From Mycolicibacter arupensis (lineage in GTDB: Bacteria > Actinomycetota > Actinomycetes > Mycobacteriales > Mycobacteriaceae): a stretch of DNA of 64,000 bases. The notes under the pieces were generated by a model. That model saw nothing but the letters and a program-made list of their open reading frames with translations. It was not told the origin of the DNA and did not search any database. The position numbers and the translations under genes were made by a program. Location: contig NZ_MVHH01000006.1 of NCBI RefSeq assembly GCF_002086515.1, positions 62,001 through 126,000 of the forward strand, in the 5' to 3' direction. Positions 18,811-27,468 of the stretch are shown piece by piece. How positions within the stretch are numbered: position 1 is the first letter of the stretch; every line of letters begins with the position of its first letter.

Positions 18811-20043
18811 TCAGGCCTGTGGCCGGACGCCCAGCACGTCGCGGAACAACGCCTGGCGCAGCGCGAGCTCACGGGGATCGCTGTGCAGGTGAAAGCCCAG
18901 CCGGTTCATCACGTAGGAGTAGCCGACGCCGGTATCGGGATCGGCGAACCCGAAGGACCCGCCGAAGCCCGGGGTGCCGTAGGCGTTGTTCGACGAGCCG
19001 AAGGCTGAGCCGAAGGCGGGCTTGGAAAGTCCCAGCGAAAACACCAGTTCGACGCCCAGGACCTTGTCGCGTTCCCCGCGGGCAGGGGCCGCGGGCATCG
19101 CCGCGAGTTCCCGGCGCACCTCGGGGCTCAGCGGCAATAGCGGGTGCGCGGTGGCCGCGGCCCCGTACAGGCGCGCGATCGCGCGGGCCGAACCGATTCC
19201 GTTGGCCGACGGGATCTCGACGGCCCGCACGTCGTCGCGGTTGTAGTCGCCGTCCCAGGGGCTGATGTCGCTGGGGAGGGAGCCTGCCCGGCTCAGCAGA
19301 CCGAACGGATTGAAAGATGCCGCCACCAGTGCGGGCGGCATGACGGTGAGGTGCAGGAGCGCTTCGGCGCGCTTCCATTGATGTAGCAGCGCCACCTGGT
19401 CGCGGGACACCGACTTCGGCAGGCCGATATGCAGGTCCAGGCCCAGGGGAGCGGCGATCTCGTCGGCGAAGAAGCGGCCCAGCGTGCGCCCGGCGGGGTC
19501 GGTGCGGCGGATGAGCTCGGATTCATACCAGCCCAAGGTGACCGCGTGATAGCCGTGCCGGGTGCCCGGCGTCCAGAGTGGCTTCGCAGCGGCGAGCAGG
19601 GGCGCCAGTCGATCCGGGTTCGCAACATCGGCCAGCGTGGGTGCGGGTTTGAGCGAGCTGAGGCCGGCTTGGTGGCCCAGCAGTTGACGGACCGTCACGT
19701 CACCCTTGCCGGCCTGCGCGAATTCCGGCCAGTGGGTGGCGACCGTGTCGTCATAGCTGAAGAGGCCCCGCGACACCGCCAGCGCGACGGCAAGCGCTGC
19801 CACGCCCTTGGTGCTGGAGAAGACGTTGACCATGGTGTCCTGCGTCCAGGGTGCGCGAACCAGCCCGTCACGGTAGCCGCCCCACAGATCGACGACTTTG
19901 ACCCCCTCGCGGTACACGGCGAGAGCGGCGCCGACTTCTTGACCGCTGGCGAAGTTGGCGCGAAACGCATCGGCGACCTTGCCGTAGCCTTCATCGACGT
20001 CCCCGCCGACCATGTCCTGCGGGACCCTGAGCTTGAGCACCAT
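18811..20043 (-). CDS. Serine beta-lactamase-like esterase (class C fold)
   Basis: The protein belongs to the beta-lactamase/D-Ala-D-Ala-carboxypeptidase-like family, whose mycobacterial members are mostly esterases or lipases. The catalytic SxxK is S76-S77-T78-K79 (VFSSTKGVAALAVAL). A likely second motif is Y in RHGYHAVTLGWYESEL near 167, and a C-terminal glycine-rich GTPGFGGSFGFADPD strand is present. No signal peptide is visible. An upstream ATG at 20100 would add 19 residues without family likeness, so I prefer 20043 (410 residues). It converges on sppA with 43 bp between and diverges from the PGRS gene. Substrate unknown; the gene is not at this position in M. tuberculosis as I recall. 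Confidence 0.82.
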   Translation of the reverse strand: MVLKLRVPQDMVGGDVDEGYGKVADAFRANFASGQEVGAALAVYREGVKVVDLWGGYRDGLVRAPWTQDTMVNVFSSTKGVAALAVALAVSRGLFSYDDTVATHWPEFAQAGKGDVTVRQLLGHQAGLSSLKPAPTLADVANPDRLAPLLAAAKPLWTPGTRHGYHAVTLGWYESELIRRTDPAGRTLGRFFADEIAAPLGLDLHIGLPKSVSRDQVALLHQWKRAEALLHLTVMPPALVAASFNPFGLLSRAGSLPSDISPWDGDYNRDDVRAVEIPSANGIGSARAIARLYGAAATAHPLLPLSPEVRRELAAMPAAPARGERDKVLGVELVFSLGLSKPAFGSAFGSSNNAYGTPGFGGSFGFADPDTGVGYSYVMNRLGFHLHSDPRELALRQALFRDVLGVRPQA

Positions 20044-20156
20044 TGGTGTGGTTATACCGCTGCTGGTCGCACGGACACCCTCGAATGGCGAAAGCCGCAT
20101 GCTGGGTGGTTTCCCGCAGGGCGGGAACTCGCATCGCCGACCTGCCGAGACGATGC

Positions 20157-20162
20157 TAATAT
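20157..20162 (+). promoter_or_regulatory. Candidate -10 box (TAATAT) of the PGRS gene
   Basis: An AT-rich TAATATAG patch in an otherwise GC-rich gap, 66 bp before the PGRS ATG. The -35 region 17 bp upstream (TCGCCG) is weak. GAGG at 20217-20220 is a plausible Shine-Dalgarno. Confidence 0.35.
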
Positions 20163-20227
20163 AGCGCGTCTGTTCCAGGTGAGCGGACAGTCAATTTGGC
20201 GTGAATTCGGGAAATTGAGGATTCGGC

Positions 20228-23200
20228 ATGCAACAGAGTCGTGACAGTCGTCAGAGTGGCCGGTCGGGACGCCTCGGTCGGCGGATGGCCGGAGCAGGCA
20301 GCGCGGTCGGCGCATTCCTGGCCTTCGGGGTCGGCCCCGTGGCCGGCGCACCGTCAGCCCACGCGGACTTCGATGACCTGATCATGGAGCCGATCCTGGA
20401 GATGTTCGAGTCCTGGTCCCTGGACTCCGGGCAGTGGTTCACCGGATCGAACGACGACCTGTTCGCCAGTCTCAACGCCGGACCCGCGTTCGACTCAAAC
20501 CTCTTTGCCTTCGACCCGACGCAGCCGCTGGGCCCCTGGGTGGCAGAGCTGGATCAGCTTCTCTATGACGGATTCCAGAACTACGTCTACCTGCCCTTGT
20601 ATGCCCTCAGTCAAGACCTGATGGGCTACGCAGAGCCGCTGCTCAACGTCGTCAATCAGCCCTTCGTCGACCTGTTCGGGCGGGTGCTGATCGGCAACGG
20701 CATCGACGGCTTCGACGGCGTCAACGACTCGCTACTGGGCAGCACGGGCCTCTTCGGCAACCTCGGCGACGGTGGCTTCCTGTTCGGCGACGGCGGTGCG
20801 GGACTGGCTGGCAGCGCGATCAATGCCAATGGCGGAATCGGCGGTGCCGCCGGACTGATCGGCAACGGTGGCGCCGGTGGCGCCGGACTCGACGGCATCG
20901 CGGGCGGTGATGGCGGTGCCGGTGGAGACGGTGGTGCCGGTGGCTGGCTGCTGGGCAACGGTGGCCTGGGCGGCGCCGGCGGAATCGGCGGAATCGGCGG
21001 TGGCGCCGGTGGGTTCGGCGGAACCGGTGGTGCGGCGATCTTCATCGGCAACGGCGGCGCCGGGGGCGCCGGGGGTGCCGGTGGCTTCGGCGGCGACGGC
21101 GCGGACGGTGCCACGTTCGGCGCGAGCGGTGACAACGGCGGCTTCGGCGGTTTCGGTGGCAACGGCGGCACCGGCGGGCGGGCCGGCCTGTTGTTCGGCG
21201 CTGCCGGCAATGGCGGTGACGGTGGTTTCGGCGGCAACGGCGGCGCCGGCGGGGATGGGCAGAACGGCCTGCACGGCACCAACGCCGGCGGAGCCGGCGC
21301 CAGCAGCGGCCTGGCCGGTCAAGACGGCATGGACGCCGGTAATGGTGGCAACGGCGGCAATGGCGGCAACGGAGGCAACGCCGGCAAGGGCGGCGCGGGC
21401 GGATTCCTGGGCGTCCACCCGGCAGGTGCCTCCGGCGCGGCAGGGGCGGGCGGCAGCGCCGGCGACGCGGGCAACGCCGGCAACGGTGGCAACGGCGGCA
21501 ACGGCGGCAACAACGGAACCGCGCTCTCTGCCGGTGACGGAGGCAACGGCGGAGCCGGTGGAGACCGCGGGCTCGTGGGTATCGCCGGCCTGGGCGGCCT
21601 GAACAGCGATGGCACCCGCGCGATCTCCGGGCAGGCGGGCGCGGCGGCCATCAGCGGCGGAAACGGTGGTCACGGCGGCAACGGTGGCAACGGCGGCCTC
21701 CTCGATGACGGCCAGGGCCAGAACGGTGGAGCCGCCGGAAACGGTGGCGCAGCGGGCCGGATTGGCGACGGCGGCAACGGTGGCAACGGCGGTAACGGTG
21801 GCGACAGCGCCGCCGGCGCGGACGGGGCCAACCCGGGCGACGCCGGCGTGGACGGCAAGGCCGGTGGCTACGGCGGTCAAGGTGGTCACGGCGGCGACGG
21901 CGGCCGGGACGCCGGTAACTCCGGCAACGGCGGCAATGGTGGTAACGGCGCCAACGGTGGCGACGGCGGTGCCGGTGCCAACGGTGCTGACGGCGTGTTC
22001 GCGGGCCAAGACGGTCAGGACGGCGGTCACGGCGGCAGCGGTGGCGACGGCGGTGCCGGTGGCAACGGCGGCAACGCGGGCGTGGTCTACAACGGCGTGG
22101 TCGGACTCAACGGCAACGGTGGCGACGCCGGCAACGGCGGCAACGCCAACACGCCCGGCAACGGTGGCAACGGTGCGGCCGGCGATGCGGAGAACCCCGA
22201 CGGCGGCAAGGGCGGCAACGGGGGCAACCCGGGCACGGCGGGCAACGCCGGTGTGGCCGGCGTGCACGGCACCGGCGGCAACCCGGCCAGCGGCGTCGAC
22301 GGTCTCGGCGGAGTCGCCGGTACCGGTGTCACCGGCATCCACGGCAACGGCGGCAACGGCGGTGCGGGCTACGACGCCTCGGCTGACCCGGATGCCGTCC
22401 CTGGCGCCGACGGCGGTGCCGGCGGCGCGGGCGGCAACGGTGGTCTGATCGGCAACGGTGGCAACGGCGCGGCCGGCGGCAACGGGGCGCTGGGCGCGGT
22501 CGGTGCAGACGGCGACGTGCCCGGTGCCACCGGCGGAACCGGTGGAGCCGGCGGCGACGGTGGTGCCGGCGGTGCCGGCGGCAACGGTGGTGCGCTTGCC
22601 GGTAACGCCGGAAACGGCGGCAACGGCGGCAACGGTGCAACGGGCGGAAGCGGCGGCGCCGGCCAGGACGGCGCAACCGGGGTGTCCGGCGTCGACGAGG
22701 GCGCGGGCGGCGCCGGCGGCAACGGTGGCAACGGCGGCGTGGGCGGTAACGGCGGCGTGGGCGGCAACGCGGGAACGGCGGCCAACGGCGACGGCGCCAG
22801 CAACGGCGATGGCGGAAATGCCGGTGACGGCGGCAACGCCGGAAACGCCGGAAACGGCGGCACCGGCGCCGCCGGCGACGCGGTCAACCCCGACGGCGGC
22901 AGGGGCGGCGACGGCGGCAATCGCGGTGAGGCGGGCCTGGGCGGCAACGGCGCCGATGCCGGTACCGGTGGCAGCGGTGGGGTCGCCGGAAGCGACGGTG
23001 TGGCCGGCGCCGACGCCACCGCCGGCGGTAACGGCGGTAACGGCGGCCGGGGCTTCGACGCCACGGATCCGGGAACAAACGGCGGCAACGGCGGTGCCGG
23101 CGGCAATGCCGGTGCCATCGGCATTGGCGGCGACGGTGGTGCCGGTGGCACCGGGGCCAACGGCCTGGCGGGTGTGACCGACGGCAACGGCAACGGCACG

Positions 23201-25204
23201 CTGGGCGGCGATGGCGGCATGGGCGGCAACGGAGGCGCCGGTGGTGCCGGCGGTACCACCTCCGGGGACGCCGGCAACGGCGGTGTCGGTGGTGCCGGTG
23301 GTGCAGGCGGGATCGGCGGGAGCGGCGCCAACGGCACCGCTGGGGTCGATGCGACCGTGGCGGGCGGTAACGGCACGGCCGGTGGAGACGCCGGAAACGG
23401 CGGGATCGGTGGCACGGGCGGCGGCGGCGGCAACGGCGGCGTCGGCGGCACCGCCACCAACGGCACCGCCGGACAGGCTGGGGACGGCGGCGTGGGCGGC
23501 GCGGGCGGTAACGCCGGCAACGCCGGTAACGGTGGCGTCGGTGGTGCCGGCCTGGGTGGCGGTGCCGGTGCGGCGGCCGGCAACGGTGGTGACGGCGGTG
23601 ACGGCGGCGTGCGCGGTACGGCCGGGTCCGGCGGTCAGGGCGGCACCAGCGGCGACGGCTCAACCCAGGCGGCAGATGGTGCCGCGGGAGCCAACGCGAC
23701 CGGCGGCGACGGCGGCGCCGGCGGCCGGGGCGGTGCCGCGACCAACGCGAACCAGACCGGCGGCAATGGTGGCCAGGGCGGTAACGCCGGCCCCGACGGT
23801 CGCGGTGGCGACGGCGGCGCTGGCGGTCGGGGCTTCAACGGCGCCAATGGCACCAATTCCACAGATCCCAACGTCGACGGCACCGATGGCGGCAACGGCA
23901 CCGCCGGCGGAAACGGTGGTGCGGGCGGTTTGGGTGGCACCAACTCCGGCGTCGGGGGCAATGGCGGCGCCGGTGGCGTGGGCGGCAATGGTGGCAACGG
24001 TGGCCACGGCAGCAACGGCACCACCGGCGGCGGCGGAACCAGCGCCCACCCCGATGGCTTCGACGGAGGCAACGCCAGCAGCGGCGGCAACGGCGGTAAT
24101 GGCGCCGTCGGCGGCAACGGTGGAGCGGCCGGAACCGGGGCCGGCGGCAGCGGCACGGCCGGTGCCGGTGGCAAGGGCGGCAACGCCGGAAACGCGGGTA
24201 ACGCCGGTAACGGCGGTAATGGCGGCGATGGGATCGCCACCAACACCACCGGATCCGGCGGCCACGGTGGTAACGGCGGTAACGGTGGCGACCGGGGCAC
24301 CGCAGGCACCGTCGGCACCGGCGGCATCGGCGGCAACGGAACGCAGGCCGCGAGCGGCTCCGCCGGATCCAGTGGTACCGGTGGCAACGGTGGCAACGGC
24401 GGCAAGGGTGCCGACGCCACCAGCACCGGCCAGTTCGGCGGTAACGGCGGCAAGGGCGGTAACGCCGGCGCCGACGGTAACGGTGGCAACGGCGGTAACG
24501 CCGGCAAGGGCGCCAACGCGGCCACCGGCCCCGGCACCACGGGCGGGACCGGATCGACCGGCACCGACGGTGACCAGTCCGGCAACCCCAACGGCGGCAC
24601 GGGTGGCACCGGTGGCAACGGCACCGGAATCGGCGGTAAGGGCGGCAACGGCGGCACGGGTGGTACCGGTGCGGACGGTGGCAGCGTGCCCGGGCAGTCC
24701 GCTGGTGCCGGCGGGACCGGTGGCACCGGTGGTAACGGTTCCAACGGTGCGGACGGCGGCTACGGCGGCAAGGGCGGTGACGGCGGCCTGGGCGGTAGCA
24801 ACTCCGGAAACGGCGGCAACGGCGGGGTCGGCGGGGCCGGCGGTAACGGCAGCCGCGGCGGTGACGGCGGTGCCGGAGGTGCGGGTGCCAGCGGTGGTGA
24901 CGGCAGCGCCGCCAACCCCAACGGTGGGGCAGGCGGTAACGGCGGCAGCGGTGGCAACGGCGGCAGCGGTGGAAACGCGGCCGGCGGCAACTACGGCGGT
25001 AAGGGCGGTGCGGCCAACAACCCCAACGGCACCTCGGGTAGCGATGGAGCCAACGGCGCCGACGGCACTCCGGGTGGTCCCGGTGCCGCCGGTCCGGGCG
25101 GGCCGGCCGGTGGCGGTGGTTCGGCTGCCGGCGGGGGCACGGCCGGTCCGCCCGGACAACCGGGCGAGGGCGGCAAGGGCGGCGGGGTCATTCCCCCCGG
25201 CTGA
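20228..25204 (+). CDS. Exported PGRS-repeat protein lacking a PE domain
   Basis: This 1658-residue protein has three parts. Residues 1-46 form a Sec-type signal peptide: arginine-rich start, hydrophobic AGAGSAVGAFLAFGVGPVAG, cleavage predicted after AHA46. Residues 47-150 are a unique acidic domain (DFDDLIMEPILEMF start). From 151 the motif GRVLIGNG closely resembles the GRPLIGNG hinge that joins PE to PGRS in PE_PGRS proteins. The rest is GGN/GGA/GGD triplets with few charged breaks, ending GGKGGGVIPPG. No PE helical hairpin is present, so export should be by Sec rather than ESX-5. PGRS domains are surface-associated in mycobacteria and proposed to fold as glycine-rich PPII bundles. Role unknown. 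The reverse strand is also open, a codon artefact. Confidence 0.88.
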   Translation: MQQSRDSRQSGRSGRLGRRMAGAGSAVGAFLAFGVGPVAGAPSAHADFDDLIMEPILEMFESWSLDSGQWFTGSNDDLFASLNAGPAFDSNLFAFDPTQPLGPWVAELDQLLYDGFQNYVYLPLYALSQDLMGYAEPLLNVVNQPFVDLFGRVLIGNGIDGFDGVNDSLLGSTGLFGNLGDGGFLFGDGGAGLAGSAINANGGIGGAAGLIGNGGAGGAGLDGIAGGDGGAGGDGGAGGWLLGNGGLGGAGGIGGIGGGAGGFGGTGGAAIFIGNGGAGGAGGAGGFGGDGADGATFGASGDNGGFGGFGGNGGTGGRAGLLFGAAGNGGDGGFGGNGGAGGDGQNGLHGTNAGGAGASSGLAGQDGMDAGNGGNGGNGGNGGNAGKGGAGGFLGVHPAGASGAAGAGGSAGDAGNAGNGGNGGNGGNNGTALSAGDGGNGGAGGDRGLVGIAGLGGLNSDGTRAISGQAGAAAISGGNGGHGGNGGNGGLLDDGQGQNGGAAGNGGAAGRIGDGGNGGNGGNGGDSAAGADGANPGDAGVDGKAGGYGGQGGHGGDGGRDAGNSGNGGNGGNGANGGDGGAGANGADGVFAGQDGQDGGHGGSGGDGGAGGNGGNAGVVYNGVVGLNGNGGDAGNGGNANTPGNGGNGAAGDAENPDGGKGGNGGNPGTAGNAGVAGVHGTGGNPASGVDGLGGVAGTGVTGIHGNGGNGGAGYDASADPDAVPGADGGAGGAGGNGGLIGNGGNGAAGGNGALGAVGADGDVPGATGGTGGAGGDGGAGGAGGNGGALAGNAGNGGNGGNGATGGSGGAGQDGATGVSGVDEGAGGAGGNGGNGGVGGNGGVGGNAGTAANGDGASNGDGGNAGDGGNAGNAGNGGTGAAGDAVNPDGGRGGDGGNRGEAGLGGNGADAGTGGSGGVAGSDGVAGADATAGGNGGNGGRGFDATDPGTNGGNGGAGGNAGAIGIGGDGGAGGTGANGLAGVTDGNGNGTLGGDGGMGGNGGAGGAGGTTSGDAGNGGVGGAGGAGGIGGSGANGTAGVDATVAGGNGTAGGDAGNGGIGGTGGGGGNGGVGGTATNGTAGQAGDGGVGGAGGNAGNAGNGGVGGAGLGGGAGAAAGNGGDGGDGGVRGTAGSGGQGGTSGDGSTQAADGAAGANATGGDGGAGGRGGAATNANQTGGNGGQGGNAGPDGRGGDGGAGGRGFNGANGTNSTDPNVDGTDGGNGTAGGNGGAGGLGGTNSGVGGNGGAGGVGGNGGNGGHGSNGTTGGGGTSAHPDGFDGGNASSGGNGGNGAVGGNGGAAGTGAGGSGTAGAGGKGGNAGNAGNAGNGGNGGDGIATNTTGSGGHGGNGGNGGDRGTAGTVGTGGIGGNGTQAASGSAGSSGTGGNGGNGGKGADATSTGQFGGNGGKGGNAGADGNGGNGGNAGKGANAATGPGTTGGTGSTGTDGDQSGNPNGGTGGTGGNGTGIGGKGGNGGTGGTGADGGSVPGQSAGAGGTGGTGGNGSNGADGGYGGKGGDGGLGGSNSGNGGNGGVGGAGGNGSRGGDGGAGGAGASGGDGSAANPNGGAGGNGGSGGNGGSGGNAAGGNYGGKGGAANNPNGTSGSDGANGADGTPGGPGAAGPGGPAGGGGSAAGGGTAGPPGQPGEGGKGGGVIPPG
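21566..24970 (+). repeat. Super-repeat of about 221-231 residues inside the PGRS domain
   Basis: A landmark of the form GGxGGxGGxRGxAGxxG recurs. The aligned R (or P) codon lies at 21566, 22229, 22922, 23612 and 24293, giving spacings of 663, 693, 690 and 681 bp. Companion sequences recur in step, for example GAAGDAENPDGG/GAAGDAVNPDGG before copies 2 and 3, and GRGFDATDP/GRGFNGANG at equal offsets. The end of the fifth unit is uncertain. This order lies above the ordinary three-residue PGRS repeat. Confidence 0.6.
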
Positions 25205-25228
25205 TAGCCGACCACCCGCATACGACGA

Positions 25229-25264
25229 CGATGGCCGCCGGTCCGTAGGGACCGGCGGCCATCG
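25229..25264. terminator. Bidirectional hairpin terminator between the PGRS gene and methyltransferases
   Basis: A perfect 16-bp stem: GATGGCCGCCGGTCC (25230-25244) pairs with 25249-25263 around a GTAG loop, extended by one C-G pair at 25229/25264. It lies in the 84-bp gap between convergent genes and can serve both strands. No T tract. Confidence 0.85.
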
Positions 25265-25288
25265 GTCGATGCCGGGGCGGATCGCCGC

Positions 25289-26218
25289 CTAGACGCGTAT
25301 TGCCTCGATCGCCACCGAATTGCGCATGCGCGCAACGATCTCGCCATCGGGAAAGCTGCGGCCGTAGCCGGCGAAGACCGCTTCTCGGGTGCGTTCGCTC
25401 ACCTGCCAGCCCCGCTCATTCAGGTATGCACCGACCGGGTTCCGTTCGCCGGCATACACCAGGGAGGTGATGTCTAGATCCAGGCCCTGAGAGGCGAATC
25501 GTTGGCCCAAGGACTGGCTTGAATCGCCGAAAGCAGCGGCGCCCTGCGGATGGTATTCGGTGGCCACCCGGCTGCCCGGAGCGCTCAGCGCGGTGATGTT
25601 GTCGAACAGGCGGTCCTGCGCGTCCGGTGGTAGGTAGATAAGGAGGCCTTCCGCGCTCCATGCGGTGGGCTGTGTCGCATCAAAACCGCTGTCGCGCAAG
25701 GCGGCCGGCCAGTCGTCGCGGAGATCGACGGCCACGGCGCGGCGATCCGCGGTCGGCTGGGCGCCCAGACCGGCCAGCGTTCGTGACTTGAACTCGATCA
25801 CCTCCGGCTGGTCGATCTCGTAGACCGTGCTGCCCTGCGGCCAGCCCAGCCGGTAGGCCCGCGAGTCCAGGCCGGCGGCCAGGATGACGGCTTGCCGGAT
25901 CCCCGCCGCCCCGGCCTGCAGGAAGAAGTCGTCGAAGAACCGGGTGCGTACCGCCATGACCGCGGTCATGGGTCCGGCCGCGGTCTTGGCCTCGGCCGCC
26001 ACCGCCGGTTCCAGCGCGCCGTCGATCAGCTTGGTGAAGAAGTCGATACCGACCGCACGCACCAGCGGTGCCGCGAAGGGATCGGAGATCAGCGGCTCGG
26101 CCTCGGCGGTGGCCATTGCGCGCGCGGCAGCAACCATGGTGGCGGTGGTGCCCACGCTGGAGGCCAGATCCCAGGTGTCACCGGAGAATCGTGCGCCGGT
26201 GGTGTCCATCCCCATCAC
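25289..26218 (-). CDS. Class I SAM-dependent methyltransferase (LCM/TIGR00027 type), copy 2
   Basis: This 309-residue protein is of the leucine-carboxyl-methyltransferase-like family greatly expanded in mycobacteria. The SAM-binding region is [20 protein letters not shown] (about 109-128) followed by [13 protein letters not shown], with the acidic D/E that binds the ribose. N-terminal [20 protein letters not shown] is typical. Methyl acceptor unknown; members have been linked to O-methylation of polyketide-derived lipids or natural products. It overlaps the upstream methyltransferase by 4 bp (ATGA), so the pair is an operon of tandem duplicates. It corresponds in position to M. tuberculosis Rv0725c. 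Confidence 0.88.
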   Translation of the reverse strand: MMGMDTTGARFSGDTWDLASSVGTTATMVAAARAMATAEAEPLISDPFAAPLVRAVGIDFFTKLIDGALEPAVAAEAKTAAGPMTAVMAVRTRFFDDFFLQAGAAGIRQAVILAAGLDSRAYRLGWPQGSTVYEIDQPEVIEFKSRTLAGLGAQPTADRRAVAVDLRDDWPAALRDSGFDATQPTAWSAEGLLIYLPPDAQDRLFDNITALSAPGSRVATEYHPQGAAAFGDSSQSLGQRFASQGLDLDITSLVYAGERNPVGAYLNERGWQVSERTREAVFAGYGRSFPDGEIVARMRNSVAIEAIRV

Positions 26219-27138
26219 CCCCGCACCGCACTGATGTAGGCCAGCCTGCCGAAGACGGACTCCGCATCGTCCGCCAGGGGCGGCAAACCAAATTCGGCGA
26301 ACAGTGCGGAGACGTCGTGGCTGTCCACCCGCCAGTTGTGGGCCGCCAGGTAGCTGCCGGCCTCGTTGCGGTCCCCGAAATAGAGCAGTTCGGCCATATC
26401 GATGTCGACCCCGTGCCGTCGCATCCGTTCGGCGGACTCCCTCATGCGCAGGCGGGCCTGGGATTCACTGTCGGAGTCCAGGCCCGGGGTGCTCTCGGTG
26501 GCTATGCGGCTGCCCGGTGCGCTCAGCGCGGTGACGGTGTCCAGGAGGCGGTCCTGGGCGTCCGGGGGCAGGTAGGCCAGCAGTCCCTCGGCGCTCCAGG
26601 CGGTCGGTGATGCCGAGTTGAAGCCCGCTGCCTGTAGCGCTGTCGGCCAATCCTGGCGCAGGTCGACCGCCACGGTCCGCCGCTCTGCGGTCGGCTTCGC
26701 GCCCTGCTGCTCCAGCACCCGCGTCTTGAATGCGATCACCTCGGGCTGGTCCACCTCATAGACCACGGTGCCGGCCGGCCAGTTCAGCCGGTAGGCCCGC
26801 GAGTCCAGTCCGGAGGCCAGGATGACGGCTTGCCGGATCCCCGCCGCCCCGGCCTGCAGAAAGAAGTCGTCGAAGAACCGGGTGCGTGCCGCCATGTTGT
26901 CGCCCATCCGGGCCATGCTCATCGGTCCCTCGTCGCCGAGGTCTTCGGGCGCGAGGTCGCCGCTGGCCAGTCTGCTGAACAGGTCCACCCCGACCGCGCG
27001 CACCAAGGGTTCGGCGAACGGGTCGTTGATCAGGGGCCGATCGGCCCGGCTGGCGATCGCGCGGCCCACGGCCACCCCGGTGGCGGTGATGCCCACGCTG
27101 GAAGCCAGGTCCCAGCTGTCATTGTCGGTACGTGCCAT
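26215..27138 (-). CDS. Class I SAM-dependent methyltransferase (LCM/TIGR00027 type), copy 1
   Basis: This 307-residue protein is clearly related to its neighbour: both share SSVGxTATxVAxxRA at the start, [20 protein letters not shown] (SAM motif), [21 protein letters not shown] and TALSAPGSR. It is the first gene of the pair on the minus strand, starting ATG 27138, and diverges from secY across 330 bp. It corresponds to M. tuberculosis Rv0726c or Rv0731c, which are paralogues. Substrate unknown. Confidence 0.88.
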   Translation of the reverse strand: MARTDNDSWDLASSVGITATGVAVGRAIASRADRPLINDPFAEPLVRAVGVDLFSRLASGDLAPEDLGDEGPMSMARMGDNMAARTRFFDDFFLQAGAAGIRQAVILASGLDSRAYRLNWPAGTVVYEVDQPEVIAFKTRVLEQQGAKPTAERRTVAVDLRQDWPTALQAAGFNSASPTAWSAEGLLAYLPPDAQDRLLDTVTALSAPGSRIATESTPGLDSDSESQARLRMRESAERMRRHGVDIDMAELLYFGDRNEAGSYLAAHNWRVDSHDVSALFAEFGLPPLADDAESVFGRLAYISAVRG

Positions 27139-27468
27139 GCCGCGGACTCCATTCTCTATGTCGCTTCGCTGTCTCGCGTTGTCGGTGACTCAACGCTCGG
27201 CAGTTAGTTAGTGCATTTAACGAGCCTTTGGCGACTGTACGCCGCTCGGCTGATGGCGGGCTGGGAGTGCCGCCGACGGCGGCCCGGCCCGCGGTGCGCA
27301 GCTGTTACTCTCGTAGACTGCGGACGCGCCTCAAGACGCGTGGCCTCGTCGTCATCGGCTGGCACGTGGACGCGACAACGCAGGACTAACCCAGGACTAA
27401 CCGGGGCTGGGACACCAACAGCCCATTGGAACGCCGCGACCGGACCTCGGCTGCGCAGGAGGAGAAGA
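27139..27468 (+). promoter_or_regulatory. Intergenic region upstream of secY
   Basis: No gene is visible in these 330 bp; the secY frame stays open through the second half but lacks SecY-like sequence. A candidate -10 (TAGACT, 27314-27319, extended by TCG) would give a 150-nt leader. The leader contains an exact 11-bp tandem repeat CAGGACTAACC (27381-27391 and 27392-27402). A strong Shine-Dalgarno (AGGAGGAGAAG) ends just before the GTG. The methyltransferase promoter must lie in the AT-richer first 80 bp. Confidence 0.5.

Noticed and set aside
20732..25159. Long reverse-strand open frames opposite the PGRS gene (up to 536 and 499 residues, rich in Ala/Val/Thr or Pro/Leu)
   Set aside because: They arise because GGN-rich codons read backward lack stops. 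No family likeness, and the forward frame has signal peptide, hinge and repeats.
20228..25204. CRISPR-like or satellite DNA
   Set aside because: The short repeats vary in length and sequence, stay in frame over 1658 codons and encode glycine triplets; there are no constant repeats with unique spacers.
20830..25204. RTX-type calcium-binding nonapeptides
   Set aside because: Some GGxGxD matches occur by chance in GGN/GGD repeats, but the regular UxxD nonapeptide spacing and a type I secretion signal are missing.
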